A stretch of DNA of 42,951 bases from Cellvibrionaceae bacterium (GTDB lineage: Bacteria; Pseudomonadota; Gammaproteobacteria; Pseudomonadales; Cellvibrionaceae): contig JANQJP010000023.1 of assembly GCA_028281575.1 (NCBI GenBank), positions 1 through 42,951 on the forward strand, read 5' to 3'. A model generated the notes under the pieces. The model saw only the letters and a list, made by a program, of their open reading frames with translations, was not told the DNA's origin and made no database searches. Position numbers and translations under genes: made by a program. How positions within the stretch are numbered: position 1 is the first letter of the stretch; the number at the start of each line of letters is the position of its first letter. Of the stretch, positions 26,334 through 35,880 are shown in pieces.

Positions 26334-26987
26334 ATGAAAGCAAAATCATCAGCACATTATCAACGCGAATACCGCCGCAGACTGCGCGAAATGGGCCTTG
26401 TAAAAAAGGAAATCTGGGTACACCCAGATAACGCCAAACTTCTGCGAGATATAGAAAAAACACTGAGATCTGCCAAGGCCGATACCAGACACTTACACTC
26501 AGCTTCCATGTCTATTACAGGAGATTCTGCTATGACTGATATAAAACGCTGGACAACCAACAGCCTGCATGAAGCATTAGCAGCGCATGACGCTTTTCAA
26601 GGCGAATCCGCCACCATCGAACTTATTGATGGCGCCGAACCAGCACTGTTAATAACAATGAAAAACTTCGGCGACCTACCTCTCTTTCTAACAGTTTCTG
26701 GAGAACAAATTATTGTCGAAGCTGTATTATGGGGCGACAAGGACGTGACCGACATTGCAGCGTTCAATGATACCGTACTGCGAACCCACAAGTATTTTCC
26801 ATTATCGACAATTAGCTTAGACACGCTCGCCGACGGTAAGTCTTATTACCATATGTTTGGCGCATTGAGCGCGACATCCATACTGCACAATATCGTGTTT
26901 GAAATCGAAACGCTCGCATCCAATGTCATCCAGGCGACCGAGGCCTACAGCAATTTACTTAACATTTCGCTTGAAGCGACAAACTAA
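26334..26987 (+). CDS. yjfI: YjfI-like protein (DUF2170) with basic N-terminal extension
   Basis: A 217-residue protein. The C-terminal 145 residues (from MTDIKRWTTNSLHEALAAHD) match the DUF2170 family, represented by E. coli YjfI, which sits beside the PspA paralogue YjfJ. The first 65 residues (HYQREYRRRLREMGLVKKEIWV and after) are basic and helical, resembling small DNA-binding domains of phage and plasmid proteins; E. coli YjfI, as I recall it, is about the length of DUF2170 alone. I chose ATG 26334 because an upstream TTG at 26298 lies inside the inverted repeat. No Shine-Dalgarno is visible. A TTGACA/17 bp/TACCTT element would put the transcript start at the ATG, so it could be leaderless. 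It may regulate this operon. Confidence 0.8.
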   Translation: MKAKSSAHYQREYRRRLREMGLVKKEIWVHPDNAKLLRDIEKTLRSAKADTRHLHSASMSITGDSAMTDIKRWTTNSLHEALAAHDAFQGESATIELIDGAEPALLITMKNFGDLPLFLTVSGEQIIVEAVLWGDKDVTDIAAFNDTVLRTHKYFPLSTISLDTLADGKSYYHMFGALSATSILHNIVFEIETLASNVIQATEAYSNLLNISLEATN

Positions 26988-26999
26988 CTGGAGAGAACT

Positions 27000-27692
27000 A
27001 TGAACATTTGGTCCAAAATGATCACAGCTTTACGCGGAGGCGTTAACGAAGCGGGAGAAGCAATAGTCGACTCCCAAGCGATGCGCATCCTTGATCAAGA
27101 AATTCGCGACGCGACAGAAGAATTAAAACAATCCAAAGACGGTTTGACGAGCATCATCGCACAGCAAAAACTCGCCGAAGAAAAATGCGTACAGATGGAA
27201 AAGTCCATTGCTGAATACGAGGGATATGCGACTCAAGCTATAGAAAAAGATGATGAAAAGCTCGCATTGGAAGTTGCGCAAAAAATCGCTGATCTAGAAA
27301 ACCAACTTAGTACGGAAAAATCTGCCAGTGGGAGCTTTGCCCAACACGCCGACAAATTGCGCTCTGCAATAAAGCTTGCCGAACAAAATATAAAAAGACT
27401 GAAACAACAAATTGATACTGTCAAAGCGACGGAAAGCGTTCAGCGAGCTCAGTCCGCTGTCGCCGAACGGCATAGCGGTACCAACTCTAAACTGAGGACA
27501 GCAATGGATTCATTAGAGCGAATAAAGGAACGCCAGGCACTCAAATCAGCGCAAATGTCCGCAGCCGAAGAACTTGACCAAGAAAATGAGACAGATTCGC
27601 TGCAACAAAAACTCGAGCAAGCTGGAATCATCGCCAACGGATCGAGCGCTCAAGCTGTGCTTGATCGACTTAAACACAAGACAAACAGCTAA
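27000..27692 (+). CDS. yjfJ: PspA/IM30-family protein (YjfJ-like), bacterial ESCRT-III homologue
   Basis: A 230-residue, almost wholly alpha-helical and highly charged protein with an amphipathic N-terminal helix (MNIWSKMITALRGGVNEAGE) followed by long coiled-coil helices, the PspA/Vipp1 plan. PspA proteins are homologues of ESCRT-III, polymerise on membranes and help keep the envelope intact under stress. This copy follows a YjfI-like gene, as does E. coli YjfJ, so I take it as a YjfJ-type paralogue rather than the pspABC one. GGAGAG lies 5 bases before the ATG, and the gene starts 12 bases after yjfI, in one operon with the flotillin and ATPase genes. Confidence 0.9.
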   Translation: MNIWSKMITALRGGVNEAGEAIVDSQAMRILDQEIRDATEELKQSKDGLTSIIAQQKLAEEKCVQMEKSIAEYEGYATQAIEKDDEKLALEVAQKIADLENQLSTEKSASGSFAQHADKLRSAIKLAEQNIKRLKQQIDTVKATESVQRAQSAVAERHSGTNSKLRTAMDSLERIKERQALKSAQMSAAEELDQENETDSLQQKLEQAGIIANGSSAQAVLDRLKHKTNS

Positions 27693-27759
27693 CGCTCCAG
27701 CACATGACTCGAATCGATTTAGCCATTATTTAATCTCCACATTGTAAAAAGGATTGCCT

Positions 27760-28434
27760 GTGTTTGCGTTTCTTTTTCATGAAAAACTCACGCCGTTTTA
27801 TGAGAATATTACTTCATTCCCGACCATAGTATTTAGTTTTTTACTGATCTTCTGTTTTTTATATTGGACAGTTGCAGTCCTAGGCTTGATCGAATTCGAC
27901 TTTCTTGATTTCGATATCCCAGAGAGTGTGAATAGTGATGGAGGAATGAGTAACGTCAATGTATTGGCCGGTTTATTTATGAAACTCGGCCTACACGGTG
28001 TACCTTTCCCTCTCACTATGTCGCTAATATCCTTGATTGGATGGATGCTATGCTACTACGCTGTGCATTTTATTTCTCCCTATATCCCCACTGGCATTAT
28101 ACGTGTACTAGTCGGTATACCAATATTTTTGGCCACACTCTATCTAGCAACAGTTATTACCTCGAAAATAATTCATCCGCTACGGCCGATGTTCAAGGCC
28201 GCCGATCAAGAAGTTCAAAAACGAATATTAGGACAAATCGCAATAGTAAGAACCACAAGAGTCGATAAAAAATTTGGCGAGGCAAACGTTGATGACGGCG
28301 GCGCCGGACTAATCGTAAAAGTTCGATCTTTTAAAGATGAAGAATTCAAACGCGGTGATCGCGTAGTTCTACTAGAACACGTTGCGGAAGAAAACATTTA
28401 CAAAGTTATTGCTGAAAGCGAATTTAATAAATAA
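27760..28434 (+). CDS. yqiJ: YqiJ-like membrane protein with OB-fold (NfeD-like) domain
   Basis: A 224-residue protein. Four hydrophobic segments (near residues 20-45, 75-95, 98-118 and 122-142) precede a C-terminal beta-barrel of about 75 residues (ILGQIAIVRTTRVDKKFGEA through FKRGDRVVLLEHV) with the features of an NfeD/YqiJ OB-fold. In E. coli YqiJ is encoded beside the flotillin YqiK, exactly as here, and NfeD-type proteins commonly pair with SPFH proteins. I chose GTG 27760 because AAAAGGA (27747-27753) is 7 bases before it; the TTG at 27754 is too close. Expected role: inner-membrane partner of the flotillin. Confidence 0.88.
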   Translation: MFAFLFHEKLTPFYENITSFPTIVFSFLLIFCFLYWTVAVLGLIEFDFLDFDIPESVNSDGGMSNVNVLAGLFMKLGLHGVPFPLTMSLISLIGWMLCYYAVHFISPYIPTGIIRVLVGIPIFLATLYLATVITSKIIHPLRPMFKAADQEVQKRILGQIAIVRTTRVDKKFGEANVDDGGAGLIVKVRSFKDEEFKRGDRVVLLEHVAEENIYKVIAESEFNK

Positions 28435-28460
28435 AGACCTTTAAGGAAAGGAGTTTACCC

Positions 28461-30422
28461 ATGTTAGATTATATACCAAGCCTGATGGGCTTATTCATCG
28501 GCGTCGCTGCACTATTTTTCTTTTTCGTAGCTTTCGCAGCTCTATTTAAAGCATTTTATGTCAAAGTTGAGCAAGGTGTTGCTCTGATTAAAAATGACCT
28601 AAGTCCACGTCCCAAGGTTTTTTTTACTGGTGCATGGATAATCCCCGTCATCCACAAAAAGGAACTTATGCGTATCTCACTTATTACGATGGAAGTTGAT
28701 AGGCGTGGACAGGATGGCTTGATTTGCGCAGACAACATGCGTGCAGATATCACTGTGGCATTTTATTTGCGAGTAAATGAAACGCCAGAAGACGTACTCA
28801 AAGTTGCAAAATCTCTAGGCTCTTCACGAGCATCGGATAAAAATGCAGTTCACGAACTATTTAACGCTAAATTTTCAGAAGCCCTAAAGACTGTGGGAAA
28901 ACAACTCGAATTTGTTAGCTTATTTGAAGATCGCCAAACGTTTCGAGATAAGATAATAGAAGTTATAGGTAACGACCTGAACGGGTATATTCTCGAAGAT
29001 GTCGCCATCGATTACCTTGAGCAAACACCCAAAGCCGCTCTGGACCCAACCAATATCTTAGATGCCGAAGGTATTAAAAAAATCACTGAACTAACAGCAA
29101 CCCAAAACGTCCGCACCAATGAGCTTGAACGAGACGAAGAACTCGCCATTAAAAAGAAAAATGTGGAAACCGTCGAAGCTAAGCTCGAATTGGAAAGACA
29201 ACAGAAGGACGCAGAGGCGCGCCAACAGCGCGAGGTACTAACTATTCAGGCACGCGAAGAAGCAGAAACAAAACGCGTACAGGAAGAAGAACGCAAAAAA
29301 GCAGAGGAAACCACCATTCAGGTCGAACAGGAACTTCAGGTTCAAAAAGAAAATCAGCAGCGCGAAATCGAGGTGGCCGAACAAAACCGTCAGCGCGCTG
29401 TTGCAATCGAAGAAGAAAAAGTAACGAGAGCACGCGACCTGGAAATTGTTTCACGCGAGCGAGAGGTAGAACTGCAACGAATCGAGGCAGAAAAAGCTAT
29501 CGAGGTGGAGAAAAAAGAAATTGCCAACGTTATCAGAGAACGTGTTTCTGTTGACAAGACTGTTGCAATCGAAGAAGAAAAGATTAAAGAAGTGCGTGAA
29601 GTTTCGGAAGCAGATCGAGCTAAACAAACCGTTGTTTTAGAAGCAGAAGCGAAAGCGGAAGAAGAGAAAGTTAAACACGTCAAAGAAGCAGAAGCGCGCG
29701 AAGTCGCCGCAAAACACGAAGCACAGGAAGTAATTACAATAGCTCAAGCAAAACTTGAAGCAGCGGCTAAAGAAGCTGACGCGAAGAAAAAACTCGCCGA
29801 AGGGACACAGGCAGAACACGCCGCGCCCGGCTTGGCTCAGGTGCGCGTCCAGGAAGCTAAAGCAGATGCGCTCGAGAAGGAAGGCCTAGCTGAAGCGAAA
29901 GTAATTTCATCGAAAGGCCAAGCTTCCGCGGAAGCTTTCCAAAAAGAAGGGTTTGCAGAAGCCGAAGTTATTGCATCGAAAGGCGACGCGCAAGCCAAGG
30001 CTATTCGTGAAACCGGCCTATCCGAAGCCGAAGTCACACGTGAGAAATTTAAAGCCGAGGCTGATGGGCTTGTCGATAAATTTAATGCGATGGGCTCAAT
30101 GAGCGACGATGCTCGTGCTCACGAAGAGTTCCGCATGTCACTCGAAACAGCACTTGAAGAAGCCATGGCATCTATCGAGGCAGGCAAAGAAATTGCCAAG
30201 GAAAATGCAGAAGTACTCGCTACCGCATTGCAGCGTGCAAAAATCGACATTGTTGGTGGCGAGGATCACTTCTTTAACAACTTCGCCAAATCCCTATCCA
30301 TAGGCAAAGCTATAGACGGACTTGCAACGAAAAGCTCCACAATAGAAACCATTATTAATCAAGTAATGTCGCTTTCGAATAAGGCGAACAATACCAACCA
30401 GGAAGAAGCATTTAATTCTTAA
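28461..30422 (+). CDS. yqiK: Flotillin-like protein, YqiK type
   Basis: A 653-residue protein. One membrane anchor at about residues 8-32 is followed by the SPFH domain (YVKVEQGVALIKNDL through about residue 200). A long Glu/Lys/Arg-rich coiled coil occupies about 210-500, and a helical C-terminus ends with QEEAFNS. The coiled coil includes three 22-residue repeats (472-537) of the pattern xKEGxAEAxVIxSKGxAxAxAx. Flotillins form large oligomers that organise membrane microdomains. An excellent ribosome binding site (AAAGGAG, 28447-28453) lies 7 bases before ATG, predicting strong translation. It lies between the OB-fold gene and the ATPase gene of the same operon. Confidence 0.93.
   Translation: MLDYIPSLMGLFIGVAALFFFFVAFAALFKAFYVKVEQGVALIKNDLSPRPKVFFTGAWIIPVIHKKELMRISLITMEVDRRGQDGLICADNMRADITVAFYLRVNETPEDVLKVAKSLGSSRASDKNAVHELFNAKFSEALKTVGKQLEFVSLFEDRQTFRDKIIEVIGNDLNGYILEDVAIDYLEQTPKAALDPTNILDAEGIKKITELTATQNVRTNELERDEELAIKKKNVETVEAKLELERQQKDAEARQQREVLTIQAREEAETKRVQEEERKKAEETTIQVEQELQVQKENQQREIEVAEQNRQRAVAIEEEKVTRARDLEIVSREREVELQRIEAEKAIEVEKKEIANVIRERVSVDKTVAIEEEKIKEVREVSEADRAKQTVVLEAEAKAEEEKVKHVKEAEAREVAAKHEAQEVITIAQAKLEAAAKEADAKKKLAEGTQAEHAAPGLAQVRVQEAKADALEKEGLAEAKVISSKGQASAEAFQKEGFAEAEVIASKGDAQAKAIRETGLSEAEVTREKFKAEADGLVDKFNAMGSMSDDARAHEEFRMSLETALEEAMASIEAGKEIAKENAEVLATALQRAKIDIVGGEDHFFNNFAKSLSIGKAIDGLATKSSTIETIINQVMSLSNKANNTNQEEAFNS
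29874..30071 (+). repeat. Three 66-bp/22-residue repeats in the flotillin
   Basis: Residues 472-493, 494-515 and 516-537 of the flotillin align end to end without gaps; the first two match best (EGLAEAKVISSKG against EGFAEAEVIASKG) and the third is diverged. A 22-residue period is compatible with a helical or coiled-coil packing repeat of the tail. Confidence 0.6.
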
Positions 30423-30441
30423 GAAAGTGCAAACCTTTGGT

Positions 30442-30462
30442 TCACGGGTCTCGTGCCCGTGA
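30442..30462 (+). other. Stem-loop between flotillin and ATPase genes
   Basis: Arms TCACGGG and CCCGTGA with a 7-base loop, 20 bases after the flotillin stop. No T-run follows, so it is not a standard terminator. It might stabilise upstream mRNA or partly reduce read-through, which would lower the giant ATPase relative to the flotillin. Confidence 0.4.
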
Positions 30463-30495
30463 CATAACAGAGCATTTTTAATCGCAGGAGCATTC

Positions 30496-33400
30496 ATGTC
30501 CGCCAACCCCCAAGACGAGCAAGCACAAGAAAACAGTCTCGATCAAGCCGTTGCCGAAGGTGGCGCCTATGAGGTTATACGTAAACGTTTAAATGAGCAG
30601 GCGCGATTACTTACATCGTTGATCAACAAAACGAATCAGGATCGCTTGAATGAGTTTGGTAAATCCGATCTCAGCATCGCCGCGAGAACCCAAATTCGCA
30701 CCGAGAATAATTGCATCGCTCGCGATATCGTTCAAGTTGGCTCCCAACTACTATTCGGTTACAACGTCTATATTGGACTTAAAAAAGAAACGAAAGTAGA
30801 AGATGTCTTCTCAGTATTTGAACTACAACAGAGCAACAACAAGTATGAACTTCGTCAAACAGAGATACAAAATACATTTCTAACCGACAGCCAATTCACA
30901 AAGGATTTTCACGAACTCTATCATTACTACAAGGAAACACGACTTACCGAGCTCACGGTTAAGGACAGCAAACTATTGATGGGTTTTCAAATAAGTGAAC
31001 GTACCGAGGATATTCGTGTATTTCGCTGGGCTGTATCCGCTGACGGCAACGAGATTCGCTATATTGACAATCGTGGCGAAAGAGATATTCAACTGCCTCC
31101 CGCCTATGATTTTGAATGGATTACTACAAGCAGAGAGGATATTGTTCACGGGCGCCACCCACATGTAAACATCCTCGATAAAATATTTATCGAAACCCTT
31201 AATGGCAACTTGACGCTCAAGATAGAAAATAACACCGAAGATGGCCTCGGCATCTATAGCGAACCTGTTGAAGATGCAACTCAATCCATCGACGATGCAG
31301 AATTTCAATTTGCAGAAATAGGCTCGCTTATTCTGATAAGAGTACTTCCCTATCGCGAAACGGCTTGGCGCTTCTTGGTATTCAACAGCATCACGCAAAA
31401 TGTTCAGCGCATCGACGCAATAGGCACTTCGTGCGTACAACTTCCCGAAGATCACGGTATTGTTTTTCCAGGAGGTTATTATTTGCAAAGTGGGGAACAT
31501 AAAACCTTCGACGACAGCCAAAACAAGCTTCGCTTTAAACGCGTTATCCGTTCACCGAACGGCGAAGACGTTTTATACGTTTTTTACGAAAAGGAATCGG
31601 GTACTGTCGGGTTATTCCCATATAACATGATAGAAAAAAAGCTGCAGAACCCAATCGTTAGCCACGGCTACGCGCGTGCCGATGACGGAACTATTATTCT
31701 TTTTTCGTCGGAGCAGGAACCCACACGAGTGCACCCCATGCAAATATGGAGTACACCTTATTTTAGTGATGAGTTTGCGAGCAAGAAAACGGGCAGCGAT
31801 ACATTTTACGGGCGTATAGGCAATGCTGAATTGGTTCGCGGTATTTCCGATAGCTTAAGTATTTGCCGCGCTATTGACAACCAATCCGTTTCATCGAGGG
31901 TATATCAAGAAATCCAGCGTGCGGCAAACAAAGTATTTGACGATCACTATTGGTTCAATGAACCAGAGATGCAAGAGCAGGCCGAAATTCTAAGGGAAAT
32001 ATCGTCCACCGCCGAGCTCGCTATCGACGAATTCGATAAAGTACAGAGTATCCGCCAACAGAGCACAAAGGCTCTCGAAGGCGCACGCAAAATGCAGGAG
32101 GAGCTTCTTCACGAAATACGACACAACTCTTGGGATAACATCGAAGGTTATATTTCCTCACTTGACCGTCTTCGCCATCAACGGGGACATTTAACAACCA
32201 TCCGCGAATACCGCTACATGGCGGTGGACGTCATCGATGCACTGGACGCTGATTTAACTAAGGCTAACGAAGAGCTAAGTGAAAAAACCACGCTATTTTT
32301 ATGTCAAGACAATGCCTTTACTAGTTACCGAGAAAAAATTGCGCTTATTGATCAGGAGCTCGACAGTGCCCAGACAATAGTTGAACTTACACCACTGATC
32401 GAATCTCTCGACGCAAGCGCATCCGGACTCGACTTACTCTCGGAACTTATGTCGACACTCAAGATTGATGATGCGACGATACGGACACGTATCGTAGATT
32501 CCATATCAGAAATATATGCCAAAATTAATCAAAGTCGCGCCCAGACCAAACACAAACAAAAAAACCTGGGATCAAAAGAAGCGACTGCCCAATTTTCAGC
32601 GCAATTTAAACTCTTTTCGCAAAGTATCACCAATGCGCTGAGTCTCGCAACGTCGCCCGAAAACTGCGACAAACAAATGGCTCGTCTGCTTGTTCAACTC
32701 GAAGAACTGGAAAGCCAATTCAGTGATTTTGAGGATTTTCTAAGTGACATTGTCACCAAGCGTGAAGAAGTATACGAAACCTTCGAATCACACAAACAAC
32801 AGCTTCTCGACGAACGTCAGCGCAAAGCTCAGACCGTTGAAGATGCGGCAACACGAATTCTGACAAATATCGAGAGGCGCAGCAGCAAATTTACTGACAT
32901 CGACGAATTAAATACGTATCTAGCCTCAGACCCTCTCGTTTTAAAGGTCAACGACTTCATCCAACAACTTCACTCACTTAAGTCCGCGGTAAAAGCCGAC
33001 GATATAGAAAGTCGATTCAAGGCTTTGCGGGAAAAGTCTATACGCATACTGCGGGACAAAAGCGATATCTATGAAGGCGACGGCAATATCATTAAACTGG
33101 GACCTCGGCATAGATTTAACGTCAATACGCAAGAACTCGACCTGACAATTATTCCTCGGGGGGATATGTTACAGGCCCACCTTAGCGGCACGGACTACTA
33201 CGATGACATTAACGACCCTGAGCTTCTAAAGTATAAAGAATTTTGGAATGTGTCGCTCGAGTCAGAAAGCAAATTTATATCCCGCTCAGAATTTTTAGCC
33301 GGAAGCATTATCCATCAAGCACAGCTAGGAGAAGAAGATTTAGATACTGGAAAGCTAAATTCAGCACTTTTAGACAACGAAAAACTTCAGGATCTAGTGC

Positions 33401-35880
33401 GCAAATTTGCAGCGGCCCGCTATAAAGAAGGTTACGAAAAAGGCATTCACGATCACGACGCCACGCTAATACTTGCACGCTTATTACCCGCACTCAGTAG
33501 CGCAGATCTCCTAAAATTCGCGCCTCTTCCCCGCGCTATCGCGCAAGTTTTCTGGGCAAATATCGAAAAAGTCTCTCAGCAGTTAGAAAATCAGCGTCTC
33601 ACCTATCAAACCTGGGTAGAGCGAGCCCGGTCCGCTGCACAAATGCACGATGTGTTCGCTAGCAACGAAGCAACTCGCTTATTGTCGAGCGAAATTAAAA
33701 AGGCGCTGATAGCGTTTCTACGTGTTCACCCTATTGATTGCGACGAACTTACTATTGAACAAAGCGCCGGCTATTTAACCGCTGAGCTAGGGCGTGAACA
33801 TATCGAATTTGTCGGTAGTAAATATGCGCTAACGCTTGTTAACGAATTAAAACGATCTCTCAACGATGACAGTTGGCGTAGATTTCAGGCAGCACTGGAA
33901 AAAATGATGGGGTGGCCCGCGGAACGTTGGAGCCTGTCTACAGCTTGGTTTAATGCGTTAATTGATAAAAGAGGTTTAGGTCACCTACACCGATACATTC
34001 CCGAAGCCGTTGCGCTTATTAATGCAGATGAAAGAGTTAGTCGGCGGACAACCGAAATAGAACTCGATTTAAACGTTGAAAATTTACTTTCAGAACACTC
34101 GCGCATACAGGACAGAGCGCTCACAATTTCAGTAGATGACTTCTTACAGCGTTTTGATACCCATTTGAATGAATTTATTCCCAACTACCGTCAGTACCAG
34201 AAAACTCGTCAGGAAATTATCGAGCGGGACCGACGAGAATTAAGACTGAGTGAATTGAAACCGCGCCCACTCAGTTCGTTTGTTCGCAATAAGCTTATCA
34301 ACGAATCCTATCTCCCGATTATAGGGGATAATCTGGCGAAGCAAATGGGCACAGCAGGCGAAAGTAAGCGCACTGACCTGATGGGTCTCTTGATGATGAT
34401 TTCGCCACCGGGATACGGGAAAACAACATTGATGGAATATGTTGCCGATCGGCTTGGCTTAATTTTTATGAAAATTAACTGTCCGTCTCTGGGTCACGAT
34501 GTCCTTTCTCTAGACCCGGAGCAGGCGCCGAATGCGACAGCAAAAAAAGAGCTTGAGAAGCTAAATCTCTCGCTGGAGATGGGAAATAATGTCATGCTGT
34601 ACCTGGATGACATCCAACATACCAACCCGGAGTTTTTACAAAAGTTTATCTCTCTTTGTGATGGCACGCGAAGAATAGAAGGGGTCTGGCGAAAAGAAAC
34701 CAAAACCTACGATATGCGTGGAAAAAAATTCTGCGTAATCATGGCCGGGAACCCTTATACCGAATCCGGCGAGGTATTTAAAATTCCTGACATGCTTGCC
34801 AACCGTGCCGACATCTACAACTTGGGAGACGTCCTGAGCGGTATGGACGAGCAGTTTGCATTAAGCTATATCGAAAATTGCCTTACATCAAACCCAATCC
34901 TAGCTCCGCTCGCCACAAGGGAAATGCAAGATGTTTACCTTCTTATCGACTTGGCTCTAGGAAAAGAAGTTGCGACAAGCGAGTTGTCTCATCAATACAG
35001 CGGTGCGGAAATTAACGAAATTACAGAGGTACTAAAAAAACTCTTTGTCATAAGAGATGTTGTTCTCAATGTTAACCAACAATATATTACTTCCGCCGCC
35101 CAAGATGATAAATATCGGACCGAGCCATCGTTCAAGCTTCAGGGAAGCTATCGAAACATGAATAAAATGGCGGAAAAAGTTTCTTCCGTCATGAACCACG
35201 ACGAGTTGATGCAACTTATCGACGACCACTACCAGGGTGAAGCACAGTTGCTTACTAAGGGTGCGGAAGAAAACTTACTCAAACTAGGAGAGCTTAGATC
35301 AACACTTTCAGTTGAAGAAAAATCTCGCTGGGATCAAATTAAAACGGATTTCCAACGCAACCAAGCTATGGGCGGAGATAACACCGATACTGGTACCCTT
35401 ATCATTGGTCAACTCGTAGATCTCGTGAATAGTATTAACAGTATCGAAAAAACGATGATACAAAACCAGAAAACAGAAGATACTTCTGGACAAGTTCAAC
35501 GACAACTCGAAGTGATTCAAACAGAAATTGCGAGCAATATCGCACTGGCAAAACAAACGCTGGATCCAGAAGCGTTTGTTTTAAACTCCATAGACAAAAT
35601 TGAATCATCACTCGCAACAGCGTTGAGCAAAATTCAGATTGTTAACCAACCCGTCCCAGGTGTCGATAAAATTCTTAGGGTTCTAGCCAGTACAATCGAA
35701 GATACTATTTTTCCCTTAGTGCGCAGCATGGACAAAAAACTTGAAATCGATTTGAGAACACACGATCGCATGCGTGATGTATCTAATCAACTCAAAGATT
35801 TGCAGAAACAAATAAAATCTGGAGACTTCGAAAAAGAAAGTCAAGTCACACGAAAACCAAATAACGAAAAGAAAAAATGA
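30496..35880 (+). CDS. Giant AAA+ ATPase, DNA-repair-ATPase-like family, with long coiled coils
   Basis: A 1794-residue protein with no signal peptide or membrane segment. Residues ~1-100 are helical. Residues ~100-430 are beta-rich and propeller-like (HPHVNILDKIFIETLNGNL, GEDVLYVFYEKESGTVGLF). Residues ~500-870 are coiled coil, followed by a helical region to ~1290. The AAA+ core has Walker A PPGYGKTT (Lys1309), Walker B VMLYLDDI (Asp1371, Asp1372), sensor-1 Asn1419 in MAGNP, likely arginine-finger Arg1437 in ANRAD, and sensor-2 Arg1553 in GSYR. This is MoxR-like, a group that remodels partner proteins. More coiled coil fills 1600-1794. Related long proteins are often labelled DNA repair ATPase or DUF3686, which I regard as uncertain. 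The context points to work on PspA or flotillin instead. Confidence 0.88.
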   Translation: MSANPQDEQAQENSLDQAVAEGGAYEVIRKRLNEQARLLTSLINKTNQDRLNEFGKSDLSIAARTQIRTENNCIARDIVQVGSQLLFGYNVYIGLKKETKVEDVFSVFELQQSNNKYELRQTEIQNTFLTDSQFTKDFHELYHYYKETRLTELTVKDSKLLMGFQISERTEDIRVFRWAVSADGNEIRYIDNRGERDIQLPPAYDFEWITTSREDIVHGRHPHVNILDKIFIETLNGNLTLKIENNTEDGLGIYSEPVEDATQSIDDAEFQFAEIGSLILIRVLPYRETAWRFLVFNSITQNVQRIDAIGTSCVQLPEDHGIVFPGGYYLQSGEHKTFDDSQNKLRFKRVIRSPNGEDVLYVFYEKESGTVGLFPYNMIEKKLQNPIVSHGYARADDGTIILFSSEQEPTRVHPMQIWSTPYFSDEFASKKTGSDTFYGRIGNAELVRGISDSLSICRAIDNQSVSSRVYQEIQRAANKVFDDHYWFNEPEMQEQAEILREISSTAELAIDEFDKVQSIRQQSTKALEGARKMQEELLHEIRHNSWDNIEGYISSLDRLRHQRGHLTTIREYRYMAVDVIDALDADLTKANEELSEKTTLFLCQDNAFTSYREKIALIDQELDSAQTIVELTPLIESLDASASGLDLLSELMSTLKIDDATIRTRIVDSISEIYAKINQSRAQTKHKQKNLGSKEATAQFSAQFKLFSQSITNALSLATSPENCDKQMARLLVQLEELESQFSDFEDFLSDIVTKREEVYETFESHKQQLLDERQRKAQTVEDAATRILTNIERRSSKFTDIDELNTYLASDPLVLKVNDFIQQLHSLKSAVKADDIESRFKALREKSIRILRDKSDIYEGDGNIIKLGPRHRFNVNTQELDLTIIPRGDMLQAHLSGTDYYDDINDPELLKYKEFWNVSLESESKFISRSEFLAGSIIHQAQLGEEDLDTGKLNSALLDNEKLQDLVRKFAAARYKEGYEKGIHDHDATLILARLLPALSSADLLKFAPLPRAIAQVFWANIEKVSQQLENQRLTYQTWVERARSAAQMHDVFASNEATRLLSSEIKKALIAFLRVHPIDCDELTIEQSAGYLTAELGREHIEFVGSKYALTLVNELKRSLNDDSWRRFQAALEKMMGWPAERWSLSTAWFNALIDKRGLGHLHRYIPEAVALINADERVSRRTTEIELDLNVENLLSEHSRIQDRALTISVDDFLQRFDTHLNEFIPNYRQYQKTRQEIIERDRRELRLSELKPRPLSSFVRNKLINESYLPIIGDNLAKQMGTAGESKRTDLMGLLMMISPPGYGKTTLMEYVADRLGLIFMKINCPSLGHDVLSLDPEQAPNATAKKELEKLNLSLEMGNNVMLYLDDIQHTNPEFLQKFISLCDGTRRIEGVWRKETKTYDMRGKKFCVIMAGNPYTESGEVFKIPDMLANRADIYNLGDVLSGMDEQFALSYIENCLTSNPILAPLATREMQDVYLLIDLALGKEVATSELSHQYSGAEINEITEVLKKLFVIRDVVLNVNQQYITSAAQDDKYRTEPSFKLQGSYRNMNKMAEKVSSVMNHDELMQLIDDHYQGEAQLLTKGAEENLLKLGELRSTLSVEEKSRWDQIKTDFQRNQAMGGDNTDTGTLIIGQLVDLVNSINSIEKTMIQNQKTEDTSGQVQRQLEVIQTEIASNIALAKQTLDPEAFVLNSIDKIESSLATALSKIQIVNQPVPGVDKILRVLASTIEDTIFPLVRSMDKKLEIDLRTHDRMRDVSNQLKDLQKQIKSGDFEKESQVTRKPNNEKKK

